Under the pieces are notes generated by a model, which did no database searches, was not told the origin of the DNA, and saw only the letters and a list, made by a program, of their open reading frames with translations. Made by a program: the position numbers and the translations under genes. From Arctopsyche grandis (Eukaryota > Arthropoda > Insecta > Trichoptera > Hydropsychidae), in assembly GCF_051622035.1 (NCBI RefSeq), contig NC_135356.1, positions 1,426,001 through 1,490,000 on the forward strand: a stretch of 64,000 nt of DNA. The letters are read 5' to 3'. Of this stretch, positions 12,247 through 22,426 are shown one piece after another. Positions within the stretch are counted from its first letter, which is position 1; every line of letters starts with the position of its first letter.

Positions 12247-12880
12247 TTTTGTCCGTTTTATCTGGTCGAAACGCAACTGTCGTATTCACTCAATACATAT
12301 ATTGATATATATATATTGTCGCATTCACTCAATATATATATTGAAGAAAGGAACGGAAACAAAATTAAGGTTTCGGATGTACAGCCCTCTTAAGGGTATA
12401 TCTCGCATCATTTGAACCGAATTTAAAAAAACTATGTTCCTCGAAACAAGCAGAAAGTTATCATTAAATTTATTTTGTAAGGAGATTTAATTAAGAAAAG
12501 AGAATATATGATATGTACTTTGTAATTTTGTGTTTTTATTAAAACCATTTATCAGTAATAGAAGTACGACGAAGTAGTAGATAAATATATTAAACTTTGA
12601 GCATATTATAATTGTGACTCCGGAAATAACAATTTTTCTACAAAATTTCTTAACAAAAGAGATCGATTGCCTCTTCATTGTCTTCGCATTCCATACAATG
12701 CAAATTCTATATATGTAATTACACGTGCAATATCAAATTTCATTTAATACAATCATTTTTGCATACATATATGGTGGTACAGTTTAGCGTAATGTACTAC
12801 CAAGTGGTACGCGAGTCAAAAGAGGTTGGAAACCGTTGGTTTCGGAGATTTTAAAAACTTAAAAAGAGAACACTGTAACC
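12247..12880. other. No gene seen
   Basis: Contains two CATTCACTCAATA...ATATTGA units at 12290-12345, also found inverted near 28100-28150, and a hAT-like GGTACGCG end at 12785-12840. Otherwise AT-rich, without a coding signal. Confidence 0.45.
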
Positions 12881-13560
12881 CAGTGCTACTAAAACTTTTT
12901 CAGTTGGCTTGTTTGTTATTAGATAACTTATCCAGTGGTAGTTTCATTGAAGACAATTCCACACGTAATGGATCATGAATATCCACACTATTACGATGTT
13001 TTGTCTTAATTAAACTCATGGTTGAGAAACCAGTCAAGCAAAGGTAAGTTGATGCAAATGGTAAAAGAGTTTTCACTGCAAGTTCATGAAGATCTGCGAA
13101 TTCTGCTTTCAATTTGATCCAAAGGGACGCAAGTGAAGTCGTGGTTTCAAAACACTTTTTTAACTTTGATTTGTAGTCAGATCAATTAATTTATCTTCCA
13201 AATTAACCGATATACATACATATCATTCCATGGCAAAAATGGATTTCGTATCCATCCTTTTCCCTTTCGGGGATCGTCATCTGGTGGGAAATAGAAATCG
13301 AATCGCTCTGATAAATTTGTCAAAGACAGAAAAATATCAGCCAAATTGTGAAACATGTCATAGCAATATTTTGAAGTACGAATCTTCCATGAGTTTAGTT
13401 TTCCGTTCAACCTAACTGTGTTGTCTGCTATTGTATAACAATATGACATTCTTCCTTGCATGGAAGAATGTCGTTCAAAATCCAAAAAATATCTGTCAAA
13501 TAAGCTACGTAGCTTGCTTACTCAGTTTATGTTTTGAAATAGTTCTGATATTGGTCGTTG
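12881..13560 (-). mobile_element. Second ZBED5-like hAT copy, 5'-deleted
   Basis: The 3' TIR CAGTGCTACTAAAACTTTTT sits at 12881. The minus strand carries the same transposase C-terminus as 8113-8741, in two frames (13485-13186 and 13112-12900), with PFASTYLCLTGFSTMSLIKT. The 5' two thirds of the element are absent. Identity to the 8-kb copy is high by eye, so both come from one recently active family. Confidence 0.75.
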
Positions 13561-13675
13561 GTTTTGTTGTAGAAATATAGCGATCTCATCCCAGAGCTGA
13601 AATACTATCTTCAGCACATTACCCCTTGCAACGTATGGCTAAATAGTTCAGAGATGAAGTACATATGACAGTAAA

Positions 13676-14181
13676 TACGAATCTGGTAATAAAAAATGTT
13701 GTTTGGCTCGAGATTCGGAGATATATGTGTTTTTTAAATCGCGCGATTTTTCTATATCTTGGTGTTGTTCGGCCGATGTCTCAAAATCTGTCAATTTCCT
13801 GTTCAAAATGAATATTGGAATCTATAGTCGGGTATTTTATCTTTCATTTGTAGTACTTTTCAGCTTTCAAATCTCTCTAAGTAGTGGTCCAGTTCAAATC
13901 AAAAGTCAAAAGTACGTATTTTCACTTGTGATTTTTTCTCACTATTAATACTATTTTATATTGAGTATTTTCCATTGAAACATGTTTATTGGCATAGTGT
14001 TCTGGTCACACTATTTTTTATTTTCGTTTAAAAGGGTTAGTTGGAAGTGTGATGAATTTTAAATCGGTACAATTGTGAGCTAAAAGTTCGTACTAGCATT
14101 TACTCGTATTTACACGAATCGGAATTGAATTAATAAGGATAATATATTAAATTGTCTTTATATGGGAATTAAGTAATTGGT
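13676..14181 (+). repeat. Dispersed repeat family (copies at 0.9, 13.7, 39.9 kb)
   Basis: Runs from CGAATCTGGTAATAAAAA through TGGCTCGAGATTCGGAGATA, TCAAATCTCTCTAAGTAGTGG and ACTCGTATTTACACGAATC. The copy at 39869-40372 is nearly collinear, and 915-1250 is a 5'-truncated copy. Open frames (13703-13948, 39897-40142) translate alike but have no domain. They are conserved because the repeats are recent, not because they code. Confidence 0.7.
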
Positions 14182-14258
14182 AATAAGTTTCAGTTTGATA
14201 GGATTAATGGTGTTAAAATAATCCCCAAAATACATCGAGATATATATTTTTTATACTT

Positions 14259-14549
14259 TTGTTTGTTTTATATATTCAGATTTTCGGAGGTGGCGCCAGA
14301 ATCCTGGGATTGCAAATTTCCAGGACCAAAGTCCTGGTTCTGAAAAACATTCCTGGTTTGGAAGCACTAGGCCAACCTTCAGGAATGGGGAAAGCGACGA
14401 AGAAGAGGAAATTTAGGAAAAAACTTACAAAGTATGTAATGATTAACGGTAATTGGATTATTAGTCACATCACGATCGCCCAAAAGACAATTTTTGCCAT
14501 GAAAATCGCGAATACGGAATATTTGGCACTCGAGATCTCGTTAGCATGA
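14259..14549 (+). other. Repeat-derived open frame, no domain recognised
   Basis: 96 residues. The first part lies in a GC-richer stretch with CCTGG-bearing inverted motifs. The second part (14450-14540) is shared with 54405-54500 in the window and so comes from a repeat. I do not recognise a protein and do not call a gene. Confidence 0.3.
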
Positions 14550-14559
14550 TAGTTATCGT

Positions 14560-16010
14560 TAGTCTGATGGACTTCAGCTGCCGGATGATTATAGAGATTT
14601 TAGTGACCTTTTGGCGAGCGCTTTGTGATGAATAATCACCGAACCATGATTAACATGTCATTAATCAATACAAAGTTTCAGGTTCAACGATATTCAAAAT
14701 GCACACCCATACTATATGTATGCACATACAATGTAAGTTGTTTGCATTCTTTATTGTTTTATTTTATTTTATTGTATTACCAACGAACGTGTAGTGTGTA
14801 AAAGAACTCGTACTTACGACAAAAGTGACTCACTTACATATACCCAATGTATACAGACTTGAGTCGCAATGTTTATGTTTTTACAAAGATTATTTTTTTG
14901 CATATACATATTTATCTCGCCAAGACATCAAATTAGGGAGATATATGTAATCTATAATTGACAAATCCGTTACGCCTAATGCGTATTTATATAGTGGCGG
15001 ATTTATACAGTATTTAAAACAAAAAAATTGATGAATTATAATAGTGTTTCTACACCAATCCAATACATCATGAAATTTGAATCGATTTCTGATGTAATCA
15101 GAAATGTAATGATGTAAAAAAATAACGTTGTTTGCACGAAAGCATTCTTTGTTTAACGAAATGCGTAACATTTGCGAGAAGTTCGATATTTGCACGTATT
15201 GACTAGTACATACAATGTATGTATGTAAATGCATATGTACTTATTTATAGCAGCCATTTCAACATACTCGCCTTGAACTTGGTGTGCAAATAACGTGTAA
15301 CCTTTATTGTTCTCCACAAAATATCACCAGACGATAATAAAAGTCAATGAGGCGTTTTTGCGTGCACGTACGCGTTTCCGAAAACGCATTAAGCACGACT
15401 CTCGTCTTCATTCAGTAACTGACAGAACGTTTTCAGTCCACAAGTGACGGTCGAAGATTGTGGATTTAAATCAGTTGATAGCAGACATTCGTTGTTTACG
15501 TGCGGAAGTTCGCAACGAATTTGTGCTCGCGACTACGTACATATATTTGATTAGTTTCGTGTACATAAAATAATACAAAAAGTTTAATCGAATGTTACTA
15601 TGATTTACATCAACTCACAACCATGCATATATGCGTCATGTATGCATGTATTAGTTTGCCAGAGATGTTCTGCAGGTTTGTTAATTTTTTAAATCGCAGT
15701 CGGTCTTCGGAAATATGTCTAAGACAGACTCACATTTTTTAAATACTATCTAAGTTAATATTTTTATCACATTAACCCTTTAAATTAAATTCTGCACGCC
15801 ATTGAGCAGTGTTTACATACACATGTACATAAACAATTTTATAAATGAAGATACATAAAGTCAAATAAAATCAACTTCATATAGTGTTATAAAAAAACAA
15901 AAAGGTCTTGCGTATTTCTTTGATTAATATCGACCGATACGAATCCTCCTGATTTGTTATGTGTACGCTGACCATATTTCTTTGTGAAAAATGAAAATTC
16001 ACCTGTTGAA
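14560..16010. other. No gene seen; GC-richer island at about 15240-15560
   Basis: The stretch 15240-15560 is less AT-rich and unlike the repeats around it. It carries ACGTACGCGTTTCCGAAAACGC and CATTCAGTAACTGACAG, the latter with an arthropod initiator-like TCAGT. It could hold a promoter or 5' UTR for the gene starting downstream, but no downstream promoter element lines up, so this is only a possibility. Confidence 0.25.
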
Positions 16011-16410
16011 GTTTATTTGGATCGATTATCATAAGTTTTGACTGATAAACGAGAATTCAAAGTCACCGTTTCGCTCTAAAGTCCCCATACAAAGTGTCCC
16101 GCGCTCGCAAAGAGTGTTTGTATGGGGAAATGTTATTTTAAGAAAAATCGTCGTATTTTTCATGTTCCTGTGATTATTTTGAAAATAAAAATCATCTAGA
16201 CCTTCCTTGGGTATACACCTTTAATCTGAACAAAAAAAATAGTCAAAAAGTTTGCCAATGATATAAAATATACGGAGGCTGAAATGACCTACATATGTAT
16301 TTTACTTTCAAGCGAAACGGCAACTTTGAATTCTACATAGTTTATCAGTCAAATATTAAACGTTTATTGTTTGTAAATAATAAAAAAATCGAAACTGTAA
16401 TAAAAAAAAA

Positions 16411-16490
<80 letters not shown>

Positions 16491-16580
16491 CCTACTTTTT
16501 CGGAATTTTAGTCAAGTCACAGGACATTGTTTAAAATCAATGATTTTTTTATTTAACATTCCCTCGATACCTATTTATGT
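16010..16580. repeat. Dispersed repeat with inverted part and (TA)n
   Basis: Reverse (16010-16110) and forward (16310-16390, 16515-16575) copies of the 7425-7745 repeat surround a TA microsatellite at 16412-16485. The frame 16295-16486 is an artefact of this. Confidence 0.6.
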
Positions 16581-17209
16581 ATCTGTTTAGGTAAAAGCTC
16601 ATTTCAGTACATCATATAATATAAAATAAAATAACATAGCAATGATGAGTTCCTCGCAATTAAGATAAGGCAATTATGGCAGACAGTGTTATCACTTTAT
16701 AAAGAATGTACCAATGAATATTAATCATCGGAGTGTGTGGGGGTATTTTAAACAGAGTTTGTTTGTTCTATTGGAATATGAAACTAGTGGAAATTCGAAA
16801 CTTGCAGCATCAATATACTGCAAATCGTTAATCAATTTAAAATTCATTACAGTGTTTAAAACAGCAGCAAGTAGAACAGTTGCAGAGCACTTCGTCCTGC
16901 TAAAAAAGTAACAAAGAGAACTTGCATAAATCCCCATAATATATTATATGTGGATATAGTTGTGAATATGTACATATGTACTCGAGGATTTTGTGGATAA
17001 TCTCATGAATTTTGTTTTGTAAAATATTAACGCCAATTTATAAAATTTGGTAATATAGCATACTGTTTTTGTTTTTCTATTGTACAATTTTTTTTTTCAA
17101 ATCAGTACCATTAAGTAGAATTACATTAATTAGAAATTTATAATATTTTCCCCTTTTTTAAATTGCCTGTTTTATAATCGATATATGTACATATGTGTTT
17201 TCGTTAAAG

Positions 17210-17524
17210 ATGCTTAAAATTAGAGCTCTCCTAGAAAATATGGATCCGGAGATGAGAGAAGACCTTACAAAGATCGGGACGGCTATAGAAGATACTAGAA
17301 GTCGAGTGCTCCGAGAAGAAACTTACAATGTAAGCTAATACTACATTAATTACACATTTTTAATCTTTTCTCGTTTTGTATTGCCTGTTTAATAATCGAT
17401 ATATGCATTTTTATTAAAGATGATAAAAAACAAAACGCTAATAGACAATATGGATCCGCAGATAAGTGAAGATCTTAGGAAGATTGGGGTAGCTAGAGAA
17501 AGAGAGAGAAAATATGCTGATAAT
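17210..17524 (+). other. Duplicated N-terminal exon pair of micro-exon gene
   Basis: Exon 1 (40 codons) and exon 2 (35 codons), both phase 0 at each end, share L-x-x-NMDP-x-x-x-EDL-x-KIG-x-A. The 5' flanks match too (ATTGCCTGTTTTATAATCGA before exon 1, near-identical before exon 2), as does TACATTAATTA further upstream. An exon plus its intron was therefore duplicated in tandem, with a unit of about 210 bp. Confidence 0.7.
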
Positions 17525-20032
17525 GTAAGCTGATATTACTTTAAATACATAATAATAAATGTATGTCTTTTGTCTGTTATGATATTTTAATAATATCAAT
17601 GTTTTCGTTCCATATTAACACTTTTTCTATTGATTTATGTAGTATAATATCAACAATTTTGATTGATGGTAGATCTAACCCTCATGAGTATTTTTTTCCA
17701 TATTACACACTTTTACATGTTTGAAATCTTTTTATACAATGCAAAAGGAAGGCCATGAAATTTAATGGTTAAATGTTACCACTGTTGTTAATATATGATA
17801 CATACATACATTCGTTGCTGAGCTTTTTAAGTTTACTTTTATAGATTCATGAAATTGCAGATGACAAAAAGCTCAAAAATCAGACAAAACTTTGTTCATA
17901 ACACAACCCAGTTGTATCGTTTTACGTTTCAATCGACTTGATTGCAAATAACATATGCATATACAAATATGTACATATAAATAAATTTATAGATTTTTAA
18001 ATATATACCATTACTGCTTTCACACAAATTTTATAGATATACATATAAGATCTTATAATTATTTAAAAAAAAAAAAACACTTTATATTCAGTCTAAGTAA
18101 TGATAAGACTTTGTTTGTTAATATTTTGTAAAGGCGATTGATAAAGAATGTTAAGACAGTTTACTTGCTAGAGAAACCACCTCAATATCACACGACCAGG
18201 CTAATTTTCATTATATAAACATTCACTTTTAAAATGTATTTTTTCACATTCCAGGATGCGGTTCAAAATACGGTAGCAATGCATTCACCACGCTCACATG
18301 GTAAATATTTTTATCGATCAGTTTAATAGAATTTATTGTGTTTGTAATAATAAATAATAGCAAAGAATAATTTATTCAACAATGTAGATAATAACCGCAT
18401 CGAAGGTGATTACCTAGATATGTCTTTAAAAGGAAACGCTATGGTGCAACCACTGAAGACTCCTGAAATTCAGAATCGTCTCAGGTTTGGTATTCATACA
18501 TATGTACAAATGTTGGATTAATGTACTTATTACTCTAATTATGTTAATTTTTGTATTACAATGTCAGAATTTCTGAGCCCGTTCCTTCAACATCGAAGCA
18601 AGGTAAAAAAAAGAGAATAACATATTTTTTTACTTCTTGAAAACGGTTTTAAGTGTTTAAAGTGGTTTAAATAGAATTTAATAGGATAGTATTCAAATTT
18701 CAGGTGGTGGTGCATACAAGAAAAATCTATATAAAAAAGTAAAAAACAAAACATTTCTATGTTGTATTATATTTAATTAGCATTCAGTTTGAAAACGTAT
18801 TTTTTTCCCATTTCAGTGTGCAATTCAAAATTCGAGCCTTCAAGACATAAATGGTAAATATTTTTATCTATCAGTTAAATAGAATTTATTGCGTTATATA
18901 GTAAAATATAATTTATTAATAAATATACATAGATATTTGTCCCATCGATAATGACTACGTAGAGATGTGCCTCAATATAAATGCTACAGTTCAACCAGAA
19001 GAGCAACTCTCTGAAATTCAGAATCATCCTAGGTTTGTTTCTCTTAAATACATACCTTTGTTTCATACTTACGTTTATATTATATTCGATTAATATACTT
19101 ATTGTATCTTTTAACGTCAAATTTATTATGTTTATTTTCATATTATGTTACCAGACTTCAAATGCACCAACAATCGGAGATGCAAAAAGAATATGAACAG
19201 GATTTACTCGATAGAGAAATTGCAACAATTTTCCAAAGCCAGGTTAAAAAATAATAAATTTTTGTTAAGAGTTTCATTAAATGAGTACTCAGTTTGAGAA
19301 TGTATTTTTTCCATTCCAGGACTCGATTAGAAATCATATATTAGTGCACTTTCCAGATTTTTATGGTAATTAATATTTTTATAAATCAGTTTAATAGATT
19401 TTGTTGCGTTTGTAAATCAAAAAAGTAGCAGTCAAGTATGATTTATGTATTCAATAGATAATAATCTCACCGATAATGATTACATAGAGATGTACTTCCG
19501 AGAAAGCTCTACGGACCAACCGCCGGAGGAAGTTCCTGAAATTCAGAATCATCCCAGGTTTGTTTCTCATAGATTTCTACGTATATACTTACTTGCAGGG
19601 TTTTTTTTAAAAAAAGAAGACGCCGAAACTCAATTCTTGTTCAAATAGCATTTAAATAAAATTTAAAACAGCTTTTCCTATGCCAAATTTTGATATTTTT
19701 GACTAATCCATATGAATATGGATTGAAAAAGTTAAATGATGAAGAAGCCCTGCATATTTGTATGTTATGTTCGATGAATATACTTATTTCTCATATCTTT
19801 CAACGTCCGATTTGTTCATTATTATATTTTGTTATCAGCCTTCCCGAGCCAGTTCCTTCCACTTCAAAGAAAGGTAAAAAAAATTACATATTTATTTAGT
19901 ATTTAAAAATGTTTTTATTAAAATTATTGTAAAAATTGTATTGAAATTTCAGATAAAGAAAACAAGCCAAAAAAAGTTAAGAAAGTAAGATTCGCAGATA
20001 CCAAAGGTAAAAAAGAATGCTGTATTTTGTAA
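17210..20032 (+). CDS. Candidate micro-exon gene with tandemly duplicated exons
   Basis: Thirteen small exons with GT/AG borders: 17210-17329, 17420-17524, 18255-18300, 18388-18484, 18568-18602, 18704-18738, 18817-18853, 18933-19032, 19155-19242, 19320-19365, 19458-19557, 19839-19873, 19953-20032. They sum to 924 nt, every junction phase agrees, and no stop occurs before TAA at 20030, giving 307 residues. I inferred the exons by eye; the first ATG may not be the true start, since an acceptor-like TTAAAG precedes it. Two N-terminal exons are duplicates (NMDP). Then come three copies of a module: a short exon, one with DY[LVI][DE]M and EIQN, and (copies 1 and 3) one with EPVPSTSK. The product looks acidic and disordered in its middle and basic at its end (KKVRFADTKGKKECCIL). 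No signal peptide or known domain was recognised. AATAAA-like signals follow at 20160-20180. Confidence 0.65.
18255..18738 (+). other. Exon module B1 of micro-exon gene
   Basis: Exons of 46, 97, 35 and 35 nt. The 46-nt exon encodes DAVQNTVAMHSPRSH. The 97-nt exon carries GDYLDMSL and PEIQNRLR. The first 35-nt exon encodes ISEPVPSTSKQ. The last is Gly/Lys-rich (GGGAYKKNLYKK) and restores phase 0 before module B2. Confidence 0.6.
18817..19242 (+). other. Exon module B2 of micro-exon gene
   Basis: Exons of 37, 100 and 88 nt. The first begins CAIQNSS, the second has NDYVEMCL and SEIQNHPR. The third is unlike its counterparts in B1 and B3: 29 charged, Gln-rich residues (QQSEMQKEYEQDLLDREIAT) that look helical or coiled-coil. 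It ends in phase 0 instead of phase 1, so the next module can follow directly. Confidence 0.6.
19320..19873 (+). other. Exon module B3 of micro-exon gene
   Basis: Exons of 46, 100 and 35 nt, the same lengths and phases as B1 except three extra bases in the middle exon. Motifs are DSIRNHILVHF, NDYIEMYF, PEIQNHPR and LPEPVPSTSKK. The last intron carries about 170 bp of extra DNA (about 19595-19760) absent from the matching introns of B1 and B2. Confidence 0.6.
19953..20032 (+). other. Terminal exon: RVxF-like and CaaX-like C-terminus
   Basis: Encodes DKENKPKKVKKVRFADTKG, then KKECCIL and stop. KVRFAD fits the RVxF protein phosphatase 1 docking pattern, as in glycogen-targeting PP1 subunits. 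Lys-rich sequence before CCIL resembles a polybasic plus CaaX prenylation tail. An alternative donor (AAAG/GTAAAA at 20005-20006) would remove the CaaX tail, so isoforms or a missed further exon are possible. Confidence 0.5.
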
Positions 20033-20039
20033 CCGAATA

Positions 20040-20740
20040 TTCAATTCTGTATTCAGTATTTTTTTGTATTCAATTCCATTTACTTGTATTTTATGTTTAT
20101 AATTTACTTCTATTTTACATACATATATATTTTGTATTATAGAATAATCATTTTCATGTAATAAAAATAAAAATTAATAAACATGATAAAATTTTTCATG
20201 TTTGAAACTATTTTTTATAAATAAAACTATATTGTACAAATATTTTGTTTTTAAATAAAATCCAACCATTTTTAATTTACATACAAACTATTCCTACCTT
20301 TTCAAAGAACTAAAATATTTCGTGAAAATAAAATTTTTGTAAAGGGAATCATATTTTTACCAGAACTTACCACTAATTTTGGTCTTTCAGAATGTTAAAA
20401 TTTTTATCAAACTCCTTTCAACAACGGTCAAACAATGAATGGACAAAGTTTAATCAATTTCATAAAAAAATTATATCCGCACCGAAGTATATACTTTCTA
20501 AAAAAATATGTAATTGTAATATTAAATATCTGAAATATTGACTGTAACTTTTCTTGTACCAATAATATAATGGTTTTTATTTTATTATTTCTATTACCAT
20601 TTTTTTTCTTATACAAACATACACACAACAATAAAATAATAAAAAAAAACTTTATTTTAAATCGTTTATTTGGTATTTAATAAAATTTGCATGAAAATTT
20701 TTAATATATATACATGTGATAATAATTAAATCTGCCAACG
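20040..20740. other. No gene seen; 3' flank of micro-exon gene
   Basis: Very AT-rich. AATAAA-like hexamers near 20160-20180 could serve the upstream gene. No repeat was paired. Confidence 0.4.
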
Positions 20741-21245
20741 TTAATGCTATGAAGAACTAGTGTTATGCCCGTTGATTTCGACGGGTGACTACAGAAAGGA
20801 ATTGATACACGAATTATAAAGTTATACATACATATAAAAAATTGAATATCTGTTCGTATGTCTGCCTGTCTCGTATAGGCTCCTAAACCACTCAACCGAT
20901 TGAGATGCAACCTTCAGGATTTATTATATGCATTTCCGGGAAGCTATCCGTGAAAAAAAAACGGGAAAAACCTCTTAACAACAATATTCGTAATTACGAT
21001 TTTACCGACGCGAAAGTTTGAAGCATCATTGTGTAGTTAAGGAAATGTGTTCGTTGGTAACCACGTTACCAGTTGGTTTATGACGACACAGCTTTGAAGG
21101 CACGTTAGTTGAGCTTCAACCTCCAACCATCACTTGAAACAGGAACGGGAATTGCATGCGTTATTGTGGCATTGCAACGCATGCCGGGCTTAGCTAGTTA
21201 TATATAAATATAGTGTAAGGTAATTTATAAGCGCGCGCGGTTATA

Positions 21246-21731
21246 AGGTCTGACTGCACTATACGACAACCGAACGATCCGACACTTCACAACAATACGC
21301 AACCAAATATTGTTTGTATGAAATTGTATGAGACATAACGCACTTCGCGGCAGTCGCATGACGTAGAACGACACCTTGCGTCAAAGTTGTCTTTTCGACC
21401 AACTTTGACGCAAGGTGTCGTTTACGACGTGACGCAAGTTTCGTTGAGTGGGGGTTGCCTTGCGACAATTATTCTCCTTCTTCATATCGTGACTTTGAAA
21501 TAGCATGTAGCCATAATCTTTTGATTTTTCTCGATTGTTATTCTTCCTCGCATATAAAATATACTATAATAGCGTCTGTTTCGTCCATCTTGCTCCGAGG
21601 TACCGAACGAATGATTGACTTAATTTACTGCGTGGTGTCGCATCGCTGTCATGTCTGCAGTTTACCTAATATTGTCGCACACTATTGTGAAGTGTCGGAG
21701 CTTTCGTTTGACGCATAGTGCGGTCAGACCT
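21246..21731. mobile_element. MITE with 50-bp TIRs and central perfect hairpin
   Basis: The ends AGGTCTGACTGCACTATACG and the complement of CGCATAGTGCGGTCAGACCT are inverted, continuing for about 50 bp with TCCGACACTTCACAA. The centre (21369-21420) has 22-bp perfect arms, CGACACCTTGCGTCAAAGTT. It is nested in the Helitron-like copy, with a possible 3-bp ATA duplication. Superfamily not assigned. Confidence 0.7.
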
Positions 21732-21768
21732 ATACCCGCGCCGTTCACCCGTTCGAAATGATGAATGA

Positions 21769-22346
21769 ATGTGTGTGTGCGTGTGCGTGCGTGTGTGCGT
21801 GTGTGTGTGCGTGCGTGCGTGCGTGTGTATGTGTGTGTGCGTGCGTGCGTGTGTATGTGTGCGTGCGTGCGTGCGTGTGTATGTGTGTGTGCGTGTGTGC
21901 GTGCGTGTGTGCGTGCGTGTGTGTGTGCTTGCGTGTGTGTATGTGTGTGTGTGTGCGTGCGTGTGTGTTCGTGTGTGTGTGCGTGCATGTGTGCGTGCGT
22001 GCGCGTGTGTGCGTGCGTATGTGTATGTGTGTGTGCGCGTGTGTGCGTATGTGTGTGTGTGCGTGCGTGTGTGTGTGCGTGTGTGCGTGCATGTGTGCGT
22101 GCGTGCGCGTGTGTGCGTGCGTGTGTGTATGTGTGTGTGCGCGTGTGTGCGTTGTGTGCGTGCGTGCGTGCGTGTGTGTGTGCGTGCGTGTGCGTGCGTG
22201 CGTGTATGTATATGTGTGCGTGCGTGTGTGTTTGCGCGTGCGTGTGCGTGCGTGCGTGCGTGCGTGTGTGTGCATGCGTGTGTGCGTGTGCGTGCGTGTG
22301 TGTGCGTGCGTGTGTGCGTGTGTGTGTGTGCGTGTGTGTGTGTGTC
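21769..22346. repeat. 580-bp (GT/GC)n compound microsatellite
   Basis: Interspersed GTGTGT, GTGCGTGC and TATGTG units give long open frames in five readings ((CV)n, (TH)n, (RTH)n). All are artefacts of period-2 and period-4 repeats, and none is a gene. Confidence 0.97.
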
Positions 22347-22380
22347 ACCCGTTGCTCGATGCTCCTCCCACTTATTTAAT

Positions 22381-22426
22381 ACTTTGTTGCTCCTTGCCAT
22401 GCCTTTGTTGCTCCTTGTCCCAACCA
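22381..22426 (-). repeat. Start of Gypsy internal region repeated beyond its 3' LTR
   Basis: The bases next to the outer side of the left LTR repeat the first 30 or so of the element's internal region (TGGTTGGGACAAGGAGCAAC...), seen also at 25480-25507. A short TTGTTGCTCCTTG duplication follows. The arrangement LTR - internal - LTR - internal start implies a former tandem provirus or recombination product. Confidence 0.7.

Larger units (their letters stand above)
20757..22350 (-). mobile_element. Helitron-like element with nested MITE and microsatellite
   Basis: Read on the minus strand, the 3' terminus is a small hairpin (CCCGTCGAAATCAACGGG), then about 8 bases, then CTAG at 20757-20760 followed by T. 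This is the canonical Helitron 3' end. A second copy with the same end lies at 37266-37860. Both copies continue through GTAAGGTAATTTA-AGC-CGCGC to a shared block ATGAATGAATGTGTGTG that starts a GT microsatellite. No Rep/helicase is present, so it is non-autonomous. Confidence 0.6.

Noticed and set aside
13703..13948. 81-residue frame conserved with 39897-40142
   Set aside because: Both lie in the same recent dispersed repeat; similarity reflects repeat copying, with no domain or splice signal.
15405..15460. Arthropod initiator-like TCAGT as promoter of the micro-exon gene
   Set aside because: No TATA box or downstream promoter element at the right distance; kept only as a remark on the region.
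16714..16911. 65-residue frame with faint resemblance to a BED zinc finger
   Set aside because: The Cys/His ligands of a BED finger are not in place; the resemblance is too weak to call.
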